Shown: positions 24,780-33,844 of the stretch, piece by piece | How positions within the stretch are numbered: position 1 is the stretch's first letter | Layout of the letters: every line of letters begins with the position of its first letter | Assembly: GCF_000429645.1 (NCBI RefSeq) | Contig: NZ_AUCG01000023.1 | Span: forward strand, 248,001-312,000 | DNA: 64,000 nucleotides | Direction: 5' to 3' | From: Niveispirillum irakense DSM 11586 | GTDB taxonomy: Bacteria; Pseudomonadota; Alphaproteobacteria; Azospirillales; Azospirillaceae | Notes under the pieces: model-generated | What the model saw: only the letters and a program-made list of their open reading frames with translations | Told to the model about the DNA's origin: nothing | Databases searched by the model: none | Program-made: the position numbers and the translations under genes

Positions 24780-25931
24780 TCAAACCTTGCCGGAAGTGAC
24801 GAACCAGGAGCGGAAGACGCCGTCGGACGTGTCACCAAATTTCTTCGGTGCAGTGCGGGCGTTAAAGGCGGTGGCCTGATAGCCGGTACGGACATCCGTG
24901 AAACCGGCGGCTCGCATCAATTGCCCGTAATCGACGGACAGGGCACCGCGCCAGTTCGGTTCATTATTGTACTGGGCCTCCAGTTCGGCCGACAATTCCT
25001 GCCAAAGATCCCCGAACGTGTGCAGCAGCGGCACTTCCAGATGGATCGCCATCCCCCCTGGCCGCAGCAAACGCCGGCTTTCCGCCAGGATGTTTACCAG
25101 CGCCTCGGGAGAGGTTTCATGCAGCGTGGCGCAGCTATAGACGACATCGAACGAAGCGTCGGCGAAGCTGGTCTTCTCCGCATTCTGGCGGGAAAAATGG
25201 ATGGCGGCTCCCAGATGCTCAGCCCGGGCATGGGCATAGCGCAGCATGGAACCGCCGACATCGATGCCATGTACCTCCGCCTGCGGGAAACATTGGGCGG
25301 CTGGCACCGTGCTGGTGCCGATGCCACAGCCCATATCCAGGATGCGCGCGGGTTCCAGGTCGGGCGCGATGGTCAGCAGATGCGCCATCGCGGTCTGGCC
25401 ACGCAGATCGTTCAGCATCCCGCCATTGCGGCCCAACATATAAACGGCACCGCCCCGATCCATGACCGCACCCTGTAAAAGGGAGCCATCATCATAGGCA
25501 TTGCCACCGGGCATCAGATGGATATCGCCATGGGTGATATAGGCGGGCGCCTTGAAATCCGGATCAATGGTCAGGGACCCTTTGGGATTTTCAATCCTGG
25601 CCAGAGCCTCCAGTTCATCCGCCTGCCGCTCCACACAATCCTCAACCGCCGCCCAAAGCTGGCGTTGGGTTTCCCGCTTCAAGCTGAGCCAGGTCTTGAA
25701 GCTTTCCACTTCCTCCATCTGCCCCCGCAGGGCGGCGACAGGATCATTCGTGGACTGAGGTGGGATGGTCGCTTCCAGCCGGGTGGCGATCTGCTGCTGC
25801 ACCGGCTCCAGCGTCTGGGCCACAAACAGCTTGAGATCACGGACAAAAAGCTGTTCCACCAACTCATCATGCGTCGGCAGGGCGATCATGGAATGGGCTT
25901 GGGCCGCGCGGGCTTCGACAATGCCGCTCAT
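24780..25931 (-). CDS. SAM-dependent methyltransferase with extra N-terminal domain (copy 2)
   Basis: A 383-residue paralogue of the protein at 18795. Motif I is RILDMGCGIGTST, then HGIDVGGSMLRYAHARAE, FSRQNAEKTSFADASFDVV and LLRPGGMAIHLEVPL. The N-terminal half (1-180) shares the block PKGSLTIDP, P-YI, D-H-MPG and GRNGG with NDLRGQT. The pair looks clearly related but not recently duplicated. Its start overlaps the stop of the upstream small protein gene by four bases (ATGA), so translation is coupled. Acceptor unknown; small-molecule O- or C-methylation is a guess. It is followed by the exported hydrolase gene four bases later. Confidence 0.88.
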   Translation of the reverse strand: MSGIVEARAAQAHSMIALPTHDELVEQLFVRDLKLFVAQTLEPVQQQIATRLEATIPPQSTNDPVAALRGQMEEVESFKTWLSLKRETQRQLWAAVEDCVERQADELEALARIENPKGSLTIDPDFKAPAYITHGDIHLMPGGNAYDDGSLLQGAVMDRGGAVYMLGRNGGMLNDLRGQTAMAHLLTIAPDLEPARILDMGCGIGTSTVPAAQCFPQAEVHGIDVGGSMLRYAHARAEHLGAAIHFSRQNAEKTSFADASFDVVYSCATLHETSPEALVNILAESRRLLRPGGMAIHLEVPLLHTFGDLWQELSAELEAQYNNEPNWRGALSVDYGQLMRAAGFTDVRTGYQATAFNARTAPKKFGDTSDGVFRSWFVTSGKV

Positions 25932-26263
25932 AATTGTGTCTCCGGATCGGCCGGTTGAGACAGGACCGCCAGATCGGCCAGGGCCGCCTCCTGCAGGGGG
26001 CGGAAGATTTTGTTCATGCTGTGCAGACGCATATGTTCGCGCGCCTGCTGTGCCGCCGGGTCGGGGGAGAAGGTATCGACCGCGTGGGGGGAGAAGATAT
26101 TGGCGGCGATCAGCAGCCGCTCGCAGGCATCCAGGCGAGCACGCAGGATGGTCACCTCCGACGCCAGAGAGACGATCATCGCCAGATTTTGCTCATCATG
26201 GGCGCTGCGGCCAGGAATAGCATCCAGCCGTTTGGGGGTGCGGGGAAGACGTTGTGCCGTCAT
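25928..26263 (-). CDS. Small conserved protein paired with methyltransferase (copy 2)
   Basis: A 111-residue protein related to the one at 20010. The helix AMIVSLASEVTILRARLDAC (residues about 28-47) followed by ERLLIAANIFSPHAVDTFSPD is the shared core. There is no signal peptide, membrane helix or metal motif. An ideal GGAGG site lies eight bases before the ATG. The stop overlaps the start of the methyltransferase gene by four bases. The shared pattern in two copies is the main reason to think it is a real functional partner. I do not recognise a named family. Confidence 0.78.
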   Translation of the reverse strand: MTAQRLPRTPKRLDAIPGRSAHDEQNLAMIVSLASEVTILRARLDACERLLIAANIFSPHAVDTFSPDPAAQQAREHMRLHSMNKIFRPLQEAALADLAVLSQPADPETQL

Positions 26264-26418
26264 GCAAACCTCCGGGAAACTCTGATTTTCCGGACGGGAT
26301 TAACGCCCATCCCCTGGCCCGTCCCGGCGAGGATTTTAGGGAAATCCACAGAGTGGAGGGTCCGACGGAAAAACATGGTGAACAGCGCATGCCGGTCTTT
26401 CCAGTCGCAATCGGGTGC

Positions 26419-27252
26419 TCAATGCTCCACGCGCCGTTCCAGCGTCCAGTCCCAACGATCCACCGGCAATTCCAGGGCGTTGGACTGTTTCCATTCCTTG
26501 TGCGCTTCACCGATGGCATGGGCGGCCTCCCGCATGATCGGCAGGCTTTGCACGACGAAGGTGCTTTCATTGACGGCTTTGTCCATGAAGCGCATGCCCA
26601 GACACCCCAGCAGATGAGTGCCGCTGAAAATCGGCACCGCTGCCGCTGACTCGCCGCGATATTGGCGGAGCGCAATGGCATAGCCGCCAGCCCGCACACC
26701 TTCCAGCGTCTTTTCGATCAAGTCACGCTGCCGGCCCGCTCCTTCCATGTCGGCACCCAGCCCCAGCGCAATATCCAACAAGGCGGAACGCTGCGGCGGT
26801 GGGCTGAAGGCCAGAAAGGCGCGACCGGAGGCGCTGCGCAGGATCGACACCTGCACGCCGGCATTATAGCGCTCCAGCGCAAGGGGGCTTTGCTTATCGG
26901 TATTGCAGCGAACCAGCATCATGTGGCTGCGGTTGGTACTGATGGAAACCGGCCAGATCATCTTCCGACCCAGGTCGGCAAGGATGGGCTGTGCGACCTC
27001 GCCAATCCAGGCCTCGTCGTCATATCCATCTGACAGGCTCCGCACCAGCACCGTCAACCGGTAACGTTCGCCAGCACCATCACGGGTGACATAACCCGCC
27101 GAACACAGCGTTTCCAACACCCGATAGGTGGTGGTTCGCGGCAAATCGATGGCATTTGAAACATCGGAGATGGTACCGCCATAACGGCTGCTCAGCACCT
27201 GAAGAACATCCAGGACGCGAAGCATCGCGCGCACAGGCTTGACTTTCTCCAT
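26419..27252 (-). CDS. IclR family transcriptional regulator
   Basis: A 277-residue IclR regulator. The winged helix-turn-helix is MLRVLDVLQVLSSRYGGTIS and SNAIDLPRTTTYRVLETLCS (residues about 10-60), followed by the effector domain (MIWPVSISTNRSHMMLV, LALERYNAGVQVSILRSASGRAFL). The ATG at 27252 has an AGGAGG site seven bases upstream; an upstream in-frame start is less likely. It is placed between the second TonB receptor and the small protein/methyltransferase copy 2, all on the same strand, and is a good candidate for controlling that block. Effector and operator are unknown, although the TGTCCGGACA palindrome is a candidate. Confidence 0.93.
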   Translation of the reverse strand: MEKVKPVRAMLRVLDVLQVLSSRYGGTISDVSNAIDLPRTTTYRVLETLCSAGYVTRDGAGERYRLTVLVRSLSDGYDDEAWIGEVAQPILADLGRKMIWPVSISTNRSHMMLVRCNTDKQSPLALERYNAGVQVSILRSASGRAFLAFSPPPQRSALLDIALGLGADMEGAGRQRDLIEKTLEGVRAGGYAIALRQYRGESAAAVPIFSGTHLLGCLGMRFMDKAVNESTFVVQSLPIMREAAHAIGEAHKEWKQSNALELPVDRWDWTLERRVEH

Positions 27253-27412
27253 ACCCAGCCTCCTGACGTGCAAACTATTTCCTTACCAACCCATGATGAT
27301 CGCGGATAGCAGGGTAGCGTCCAGGATAAAATAGTCTGTCCACCAGATGGAGGGTCAATGTAAAAGACGGTAAATATGCTTGTAGGGAAAAGGCTTACCC
27401 TTAAGCGCGCAT

Positions 27413-27444
27413 AAAAAACCCCACCCCGCAATAGCGGGATGGGG
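27413..27444 (-). terminator. Intrinsic terminator after TonB receptor 2
   Basis: On the minus strand the stem runs from 27444 to 27434 and 27429 to 27419 (11 bases with one mismatch, loop of four), with a T6 run (A-run at 27413-27418 on the plus strand) right after. It lies 37 bases beyond the receptor stop. Confidence 0.85.
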
Positions 27445-27480
27445 TGCGGCGAACGTGTTTTTGGAACACGGAAAGGAAGG

Positions 27481-29688
27481 TCAGAACCTGTAGCCGGCGG
27501 TCAGCGTCCAGGTCCGGGGTTCGGCCACGGCGATAGCGCTGTTGCTGGGGGCAGTGGTGAAATAGGATTCATTGGTCAGGTTCTTGCCCGCCAATGTCAG
27601 GCTCCAGCTATCATTGTCGGAGACCAGGGCCACGGAGCCGTTCACCAATCCAACCATGTCGGTTTTGATCAGATTAGCGACCGTGGAATAATAATCATCC
27701 TGGTACTGATAGCTGGCGGACAGGCGCAGACGGGCCTGATCCTGCCAGAAACGTGGTGTTTCATAGGTGAAGCCGGTCTGCAGGCTCCAGGGGGACACCA
27801 GCGGCAGGTGCTTGGCCCCCGATGTCGCACTGTCAGACAGCGGGTTCTTGGATTTGTACGTGTTGTCCATCACGCTGAGATTGGCGAAAAGATCCAGCCC
27901 TTCCGCCGCTTTCAGCGTCAATTCCAGTTCAGCCCCGTCAACCCGTGCATTGCCGATATTGCGGATGGCGTAAGAGCCGGCGGCCACCTGCTCCGTCTGC
28001 TGCAGATCGTACAGATCATTGCGGAAGACGGACAGGTTGGCGCGCAACCGGCCTTGCAGCATCGTCGCCTTCAAACCACCTTCATAGGCCCACACGGTCT
28101 GCGGATCATAGACGGTGCCAAACACCACCGGGCTGGCCACGGCCAGACCGTTGAAGCCGCCGGCCTTGAACCCGCGGGACACGGTGGCATAAGCAAACAG
28201 ATCGTCATTCAGCTTATAATCGACACCGATTTTCGGTGACCATGAACTGAAGCTGGGCCGGCGCACCACGGGCACCAGTTGCGGGGTGGGGCCGGGGGCG
28301 AAAGGCAGATAATCCTGGATGGTGCCATCCAGCTTCTTCTTGTCCTTCGTGTAGCGCAGGCCACCGGTCAGGGACAGGCGATCATCAATCGCGTAGGTGC
28401 CCTGGACGAAGGCTGCGTAACTGTCCGTGGTGCTATCGATGGTCTGCGGCAGGACCGGCAGGGAGAAACCGGGGCCCAGCACCAGAACATCATTCAGCAC
28501 CTGGAAATTCTCTTCCCGGAAATAATACAGTCCGGTGATCCAGTTGAACTTGCCATCGAGCCCATCACCCTGGAACTGGATTTCCTGGCTGTACTGGTCG
28601 GTCTGGCTGTCGCCTTCGCGCACCAGGCCGTTGGGCCGGTAACTGCCGCCGGGATCGCGGATACCCCCCGACAGGTCGAAGGTGAACCCGTCATCGGTGC
28701 CGACAAAAGCGGAGATGGACCGGACCGTCACATCACCCCATTCTGCCGTGATATCCAGGGATACGGCGGTCTGGTTGGTATAGCCATCCGGGTCCGTCGT
28801 GGACAGGCTGACATAGCGTGAACCGGCACGCGGAATGGCGTCCTTGGTGGAGACGGCATTTGCGGCCTGGGTGGGATAGGTGCCGGCCCAGGTGACCGGG
28901 ATCAGGTTGGCGGGGCCGTCATTATCATCTGTGGTGCGGGTGACAGTCAGCGTCGCCTTCAGCCCTTCGCGACCGTAGAAATGCAGCTTGCCGCGCAAAG
29001 CCATGCTGCGCTGGCCGAACACATCCTTGTCCAGCGCCTCGTTATAAACATAACCATCCTGGTCGCGGAACATTGCCGACAGGGAGATACCCAGCGCGTC
29101 GTCGATCAGGTCGCCACCGAAGGAGGCGGAGGCCTGATACTGGTTATAGGAACCGATACCGGCGGAAACTTCGGCCCATTCATCCTCCCCTGGCGTGCGG
29201 GTGACAACCTTCACCGCACCAGAGAAGGAATTACGGCCGTAGAGCGTGCCCTGCGGTCCGCGCAGCACCTCGATCCGCTCAATATCCGCCAGTTCCAGGT
29301 TGGAACCGGCAAGGCGACCGCGATAGACATCATCCACATAAAAGGCGACGGCGGATTCAGACGTGACGAGGCCGCCGGATTGCTCCGACCCGCCCCGCAA
29401 ACCGACCTGCAGGGTGGAGCGGCTGGCAGTTACGGGCATCAGGGTGAGGCCCGGCACAATGGCGGAAAGGTCTTCAGCGGTGGTGATCTGCAGGTCACCC
29501 AACGCTTCCGGCGTCAGTGCCGTTACCGCGACAGCGGTTGTCTGCAGCGATTGCTCCCGACGCTGGGCGGTGACGATGATCTCGTCCAGCATCAGGCTAT
29601 TGTCGCTTTGTGCCAGGGCAGAGGTTGCCGTGCCGGCCAGCAGGGTGGCCACCAGCAGGGAGCGGCAGGTATTGTAGGTGCGAACCAT
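27481..29688 (-). CDS. TonB-dependent outer-membrane receptor
   Basis: A 735-residue receptor. The signal peptide ends SALAQ, the TonB box is LDEIIVTAQRR, the plug has VQVGLRGG-like and AFYVDDVYRGR segments, LRGPQGTLYGRNSFSGAV, and the C-terminus is TAGYRF. It belongs to a different branch from receptors 15869 and 35839, closer to iron-siderophore/FecA-like and sugar-type receptors; the ligand is not inferable. The start at 29688 was chosen because the longer open frame would run into the preceding aldehyde dehydrogenase and has no signal peptide. It lies 41 bases downstream of that gene and so is probably co-transcribed. Confidence 0.95.
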   Translation of the reverse strand: MVRTYNTCRSLLVATLLAGTATSALAQSDNSLMLDEIIVTAQRREQSLQTTAVAVTALTPEALGDLQITTAEDLSAIVPGLTLMPVTASRSTLQVGLRGGSEQSGGLVTSESAVAFYVDDVYRGRLAGSNLELADIERIEVLRGPQGTLYGRNSFSGAVKVVTRTPGEDEWAEVSAGIGSYNQYQASASFGGDLIDDALGISLSAMFRDQDGYVYNEALDKDVFGQRSMALRGKLHFYGREGLKATLTVTRTTDDNDGPANLIPVTWAGTYPTQAANAVSTKDAIPRAGSRYVSLSTTDPDGYTNQTAVSLDITAEWGDVTVRSISAFVGTDDGFTFDLSGGIRDPGGSYRPNGLVREGDSQTDQYSQEIQFQGDGLDGKFNWITGLYYFREENFQVLNDVLVLGPGFSLPVLPQTIDSTTDSYAAFVQGTYAIDDRLSLTGGLRYTKDKKKLDGTIQDYLPFAPGPTPQLVPVVRRPSFSSWSPKIGVDYKLNDDLFAYATVSRGFKAGGFNGLAVASPVVFGTVYDPQTVWAYEGGLKATMLQGRLRANLSVFRNDLYDLQQTEQVAAGSYAIRNIGNARVDGAELELTLKAAEGLDLFANLSVMDNTYKSKNPLSDSATSGAKHLPLVSPWSLQTGFTYETPRFWQDQARLRLSASYQYQDDYYSTVANLIKTDMVGLVNGSVALVSDNDSWSLTLAGKNLTNESYFTTAPSNSAIAVAEPRTWTLTAGYRF

Positions 29689-29729
29689 GGAAATGCAGTC
29701 CTTGTCGATCAGGGTACAATACCGGCCGG

Positions 29730-31238
29730 TCAAACGACCATGCAGACGGTTTTCAGTTCGAGATAATTCTCGATGGCGCCGACGCCGCTTTCGCGGCCCC
29801 AGCCGGACGCCTTGAAGCCCCCGATCGGCAGGGCGACATCCCAGAAGGAATGGCAATTGACCCACACAGTCCCCGCCCGGATATCCGAGGACAGACGATG
29901 GGCGGCGGACAGGTCATTGGTCCAGACACTGGCAGCCAGACCAAACTCGGTATCATTGGCGGCGGCCACAACCTCGGCCACATCGTCAAACGGGGCGACG
30001 ACAACGACGGGACCGAACACTTCCTCGCATACGATACGGGATTTCGGATCGGCACCGGTGATGACCGTCGGTTCGATAAAGGTGCCGGCAGGGCCCTTCT
30101 GGCCACCACCGGCAACCAGCGTCGCGCCATCAGCCACGGCCCCGTCAATATAGGCTTTTACCCGATCCGCCTGCCGACGGCTGACCAGCGGCCCCATCTG
30201 GGTTTCCGTGTCCAGCCCGTGGCCCATGCGGATATTGCGGGCAATATCCGCCACGCCCTGCACCACCTTGTCGAAGATGGAGCGATGGACATAAAGGCGG
30301 GAACCCGCGACACAGACCTGCCCACCATTGAAGAAGATGGCGTTGGCGGCACCGGCGATGGCGGCATCCAGATCAGCATCCGGCATGATGATGACGGGCG
30401 ATTTGCCGCCCAGTTCCAGCGTCACTTTTTTCAGATTGCCCTTGGCACCGTCCAGGATGGCGCGACCGGTGACGGTGGAGCCGGTGAAGGCAACCTTGTC
30501 CACATCCGGATGGGCGGACAGGGCCGCACCCGCGACCGAACCCAGGCCGGTGATGACATTGACGACACCAGCCGGCACGCCGGCTTCCACAATCAGTTCC
30601 GCCAGACGCAAAGCCGTCAGGGAAGTCTCCTCCGCCGGCTTCAGCACGACCGTGCAGCCAGCGGCCAGCGCCGGGGCCAGCTTCATGGCGTGCATGATGA
30701 GGGGGGAGTTCCACGGCGTGATCGCCGCCACCACGCCCACCGGCTCCTTCGTCGTGAAGGCCTGGATACGCTTGCCCGCCGGTTGATAATTGATGGAAGA
30801 GGGGATCGTGTCGCCCGCCACCTTCGTGCAAAGCCCCGCGAAGAAACGGAATTGCTCCGCCGCCATGGGGATTTCCGCCCAACGGCCAACATAAAGCGCC
30901 TTGCCCTGATCCAGGGTTTCCAGTTCCGACAACTCATCAATATGGGCGTCGATCAGGTCCGCAATCCGCCAGAGCAGGCGGGCACGCAGGGCCGGCGTCA
31001 TGGAACGCCATTCACCATCGTCAAACGCCTTGCGGGCAGCGGCAACGGCGCGGTCCACATCGCCGGCATCAGCCGCCGCGATTTCTGCGATGGTTTCCCC
31101 GGTGGCGGGGTTGAGGGTCGGCAGATAGGTGCCGGCGGCCGGTGCCACCCACTCGCCATTGATCAGCAGACGATGGCGGGTACGCTTCAACCATTCGCGT
31201 GTGGCTGGCTGTGCGGGTGCCAGATTATCAATCTTCAT
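29730..31238 (-). CDS. NAD(P)-dependent aldehyde dehydrogenase
   Basis: A 502-residue aldehyde dehydrogenase. The cofactor-binding strand WNSPLIMHAMKLAPALAAGC, the FTGSTVTGR loop, the general-base glutamate in TLELGGKSP and the catalytic cysteine in FFNGGQVCVAGSR are all present. Length and motif order match betaine-aldehyde/vanillin/phenylacetaldehyde-type dehydrogenases, which oxidise aldehydes to acids in the cytoplasm. The ATG at 31238 is preceded by GGGAG; an upstream start is possible. It is the first gene of the long minus-strand cluster. The substrate cannot be assigned more closely. Confidence 0.95.
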   Translation of the reverse strand: MKIDNLAPAQPATREWLKRTRHRLLINGEWVAPAAGTYLPTLNPATGETIAEIAAADAGDVDRAVAAARKAFDDGEWRSMTPALRARLLWRIADLIDAHIDELSELETLDQGKALYVGRWAEIPMAAEQFRFFAGLCTKVAGDTIPSSINYQPAGKRIQAFTTKEPVGVVAAITPWNSPLIMHAMKLAPALAAGCTVVLKPAEETSLTALRLAELIVEAGVPAGVVNVITGLGSVAGAALSAHPDVDKVAFTGSTVTGRAILDGAKGNLKKVTLELGGKSPVIIMPDADLDAAIAGAANAIFFNGGQVCVAGSRLYVHRSIFDKVVQGVADIARNIRMGHGLDTETQMGPLVSRRQADRVKAYIDGAVADGATLVAGGGQKGPAGTFIEPTVITGADPKSRIVCEEVFGPVVVVAPFDDVAEVVAAANDTEFGLAASVWTNDLSAAHRLSSDIRAGTVWVNCHSFWDVALPIGGFKASGWGRESGVGAIENYLELKTVCMVV

Positions 31239-31470
31239 TTCCCAACGCTCCCATGTTCTGGACATCGCCTTTGCCGGCGGTTCTGGGGGCTAATTGTGGG
31301 TAAGGAAACGCGTGATGGCAGAAACCTTTCACTGTTTATCCGCTGTGTGGCGATGGACGCCCGCTTCCCGTTGATTTGTATGATCATTAATAGCCGACTG
31401 CCCTTTGATACTTGACCACCAGCCGGACAGGTCATCCCTGTGCGTTGGAGCCGGTTTCTTACGACTGTCA

Positions 31471-31487
31471 GGTTGAAAACTTCAACC
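31471..31487. promoter_or_regulatory. GGTTGAA-AAC-TTCAACC palindrome upstream of GH3 gene
   Basis: A perfect seven-base inverted repeat with a three-base centre, 41 bases before the GH3 start. Its size and position suit an operator. The rest of the 290 bases between the divergent aldehyde dehydrogenase and GH3 genes (31239-31528) holds nothing I can identify. Confidence 0.5.
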
Positions 31488-31528
31488 AACGCGCAGTTGC
31501 CCTATCGAATTATTCAAGGGGATTGGTC

Positions 31529-33736
31529 ATGACAAAGAACCGGGTTCTGAAGCCCGTGCTTGCCGCTGGTCTTTACGCGGGAAGCCTCGCCTGTTCCACC
31601 CTTGCCATCCAGGCGGCGGAAGGGTGGCGAAACCCGGCCTTGTCGCCGGATGAGCGCGCCCGCCTGCTGGATGCCGAACTGACGCTGGATGAGCGGATCG
31701 GCCTGCTGCATGGCCCGATGGCGCTGACCTTCCCCGGCGGCCCCCCGATCCCGGAAGGGTCGGTCGGTGGTGCCGGCTTTATCCCCGGCGTGCCGCGTCT
31801 GGGCATCCCGGCGCTGAAGGAAACCGACGCCAGCCTGGGCGTGACCAATCCGGGAGAGGTGCGCCCCGGCGACACTGCCACAGCATTGCCGGCCAGCCTG
31901 GCCCTGGCGGCCAGCTTTAACGCCAAGCTGGCTTATGATGGCGGGGCGATGATCGCCAAGGAGGCGGCGGCCAAGGGCTTCAACGTCTTGCTGGCCGGTG
32001 GCGTCAATCTGGCGCGCGATCCGCGCAATGGCCGCAATTTCGAATATCTGGGTGAAGATCCGCTGCTGGCGGGTGTGCTGGGCGGGGAAAGCATCCGCGG
32101 CATCCAGGGCCAGAACATCATCTCCACCGTCAAGCATTTCAGCCTGAACGGGCAGGAGACCGGGCGCTTCTACGCCAATTCCGTTATCGAGGAGGCGGCC
32201 CACCGGGAGAGCGACCTGCTCGCCTTCCAGATCGCGATCGAACGGGGCAATCCCGGCTCCGTCATGTGCGCCTATAATCTGGTGAATGGCGATTATTCCT
32301 GCGGCAATGACCATTTGCTGAATGGCGTGCTGAAGGGCGATTGGGGCTATAAGGGCTGGGTCATGTCCGACTGGGGCGCGGTCCATGCCATGGATTATGC
32401 CGTCAAGGGTCTGGACCAGCAGTCGGGCGAACAGTTGGATCAACAGGTCTGGTTCGGGGAGCCGCTGAAGCAGGCTGCCCTGGCCGGTACCGTCCCGGCG
32501 GCACGCTTGTCAGACATGTCACAGCGCATCCTCCGGTCGATGTTCGCGGCGGGCCTGTTCGATGGCAAGCCGGTGAAGCCAGCCATTGATAATGATGCCC
32601 ATGCTGCCATTGCCAAGCAGGTGGCGGATGAAGGGATCGTGCTGCTGACCAACAAGGGCATCCTGCCCCTGGCGGCGGGGGCGCGGAAGATCGTGGTGAT
32701 TGGCGGGCAGGCCGATGCTGGCGTGCTGTCCGGGGCCGGTTCCTCCCAGGTCACAAGCCATGGCGGCAACCCCCGCATGGTGCCGGTGGGCGGCGATGGC
32801 CCGATGGCCATGTGGGGCCGTCAGACCTTCCACAATTCCTCACCGCTGAAGGCCCTGCGCGCGGCCTTGCCGGAGGCCACCATCACCTTCCAGGATGGGC
32901 GTTACCCGGCCGAAGCAGCGGCGGCGGCCAAGAATGCCGATATCGCCATCGTCTTCGCCACCCAATGGATGGCGGAAGCGCTGGATGCCTATGACCTGTC
33001 CTTGCCCCAGGGCCAGGATGCGCTGATCGAAGCGGTGGCGGCAGCGAACCCCAATGCCATCGTCGTGCTGCAAACCGGCGGCCCGGTGCTGATGCCGTGG
33101 AAGGACAAGGTGGGGGCAGTCGTTTCCGCCTGGTACAGCGGGCAGAAGGGCGGTGAGTCCATTGCTGACGTGCTGACCGGCAAGGTCAACCCGTCAGGCC
33201 ATTTGCCGGTCACCTTCCCGACCAGCCTGGACCAATATCCGCGCCGTGATCTGCCGGGCTGGGGCCTGCCCAAGAAGCAGCAATTCGATGTGGTCTATGA
33301 TGAAGGGGCGGATGTTGGCTACCGCCGTTACGCCGCCCTGGGGATGGAGCCCCTGTTCCCCTTCGGTTACGGCCTGTCCTACACCAGCTTTTCCTATGAC
33401 AAGCTGCGGGTGAAAGGTGGCGACACGCTGACCGTCAGCTTCGAGGTGGTGAATACGGGCAAGGTCGCCGGCAAGGACGTGCCGCAGGTCTATCTCTCCG
33501 GCGCCGATGGCAAGAAGCTGCAACGCCTGATCGGGTTCGAGAAGGTGGATCTGGCACCGGGTGAGCGCAAGACGGTGACCATCAAGGCCGATCGCCGCCT
33601 GTTGGCGGATTTTGATGCCAGCGCCCGGCAATGGCGTATTGGCGGCGGCAGTTATGAGGTCACGGTCGGCCCCGACGCCGCGACCGCGGCGTTGACCGGT
33701 AAGGCCCGTGTCGGGCGTCAGACAATCAAGCCGTAA
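31529..33736 (+). CDS. Glycoside hydrolase family 3 beta-glycosidase
   Basis: A 735-residue exported glycosidase. The signal region ends near AIQAA (residue 30). The GH3 N-terminal TIM barrel shows VKHF at 201-204 and the nucleophile Asp281 in VMSDWGAVH, then the alpha/beta sandwich and a C-terminal fibronectin-type III-like domain (SFEVVNTGKVAGKDVPQVYLS). These enzymes release terminal beta-glucose or beta-xylose from oligosaccharides. I start at 31529 because it gives a signal peptide and has AAGGGGA seven bases upstream. The neighbouring CE1-like esterase and TonB receptor point to plant polysaccharide breakdown. The palindrome at 31471 may regulate it. Confidence 0.95.
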   Translation: MTKNRVLKPVLAAGLYAGSLACSTLAIQAAEGWRNPALSPDERARLLDAELTLDERIGLLHGPMALTFPGGPPIPEGSVGGAGFIPGVPRLGIPALKETDASLGVTNPGEVRPGDTATALPASLALAASFNAKLAYDGGAMIAKEAAAKGFNVLLAGGVNLARDPRNGRNFEYLGEDPLLAGVLGGESIRGIQGQNIISTVKHFSLNGQETGRFYANSVIEEAAHRESDLLAFQIAIERGNPGSVMCAYNLVNGDYSCGNDHLLNGVLKGDWGYKGWVMSDWGAVHAMDYAVKGLDQQSGEQLDQQVWFGEPLKQAALAGTVPAARLSDMSQRILRSMFAAGLFDGKPVKPAIDNDAHAAIAKQVADEGIVLLTNKGILPLAAGARKIVVIGGQADAGVLSGAGSSQVTSHGGNPRMVPVGGDGPMAMWGRQTFHNSSPLKALRAALPEATITFQDGRYPAEAAAAAKNADIAIVFATQWMAEALDAYDLSLPQGQDALIEAVAAANPNAIVVLQTGGPVLMPWKDKVGAVVSAWYSGQKGGESIADVLTGKVNPSGHLPVTFPTSLDQYPRRDLPGWGLPKKQQFDVVYDEGADVGYRRYAALGMEPLFPFGYGLSYTSFSYDKLRVKGGDTLTVSFEVVNTGKVAGKDVPQVYLSGADGKKLQRLIGFEKVDLAPGERKTVTIKADRRLLADFDASARQWRIGGGSYEVTVGPDAATAALTGKARVGRQTIKP

Positions 33737-33785
33737 AAGTGATGCCCCTGTCCGGTCCGGCAAAGACCGGGCAGGGGGGCAAACG

Positions 33786-33820
33786 AAAGGGCCGGGGGAG
33801 CGATCCGCCGGCCCTTTTTT
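33786..33820 (+). terminator. Intrinsic terminator after GH3 gene
   Basis: AAAGGGCCGG at 33786-33795 pairs with CCGGCCCTTT at 33808-33817, and the T run continues to 33820. It also separates this gene from the convergent isochorismatase-family gene. Confidence 0.88.
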
Positions 33821-33844
33821 GCTGTTCTGCTGTGCTGATCAAAG

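Noticed and set aside
27481-29865. A longer receptor start at 29865
   Set aside because: It would overlap the aldehyde dehydrogenase gene and lacks a signal peptide; the start at 29688 has one.
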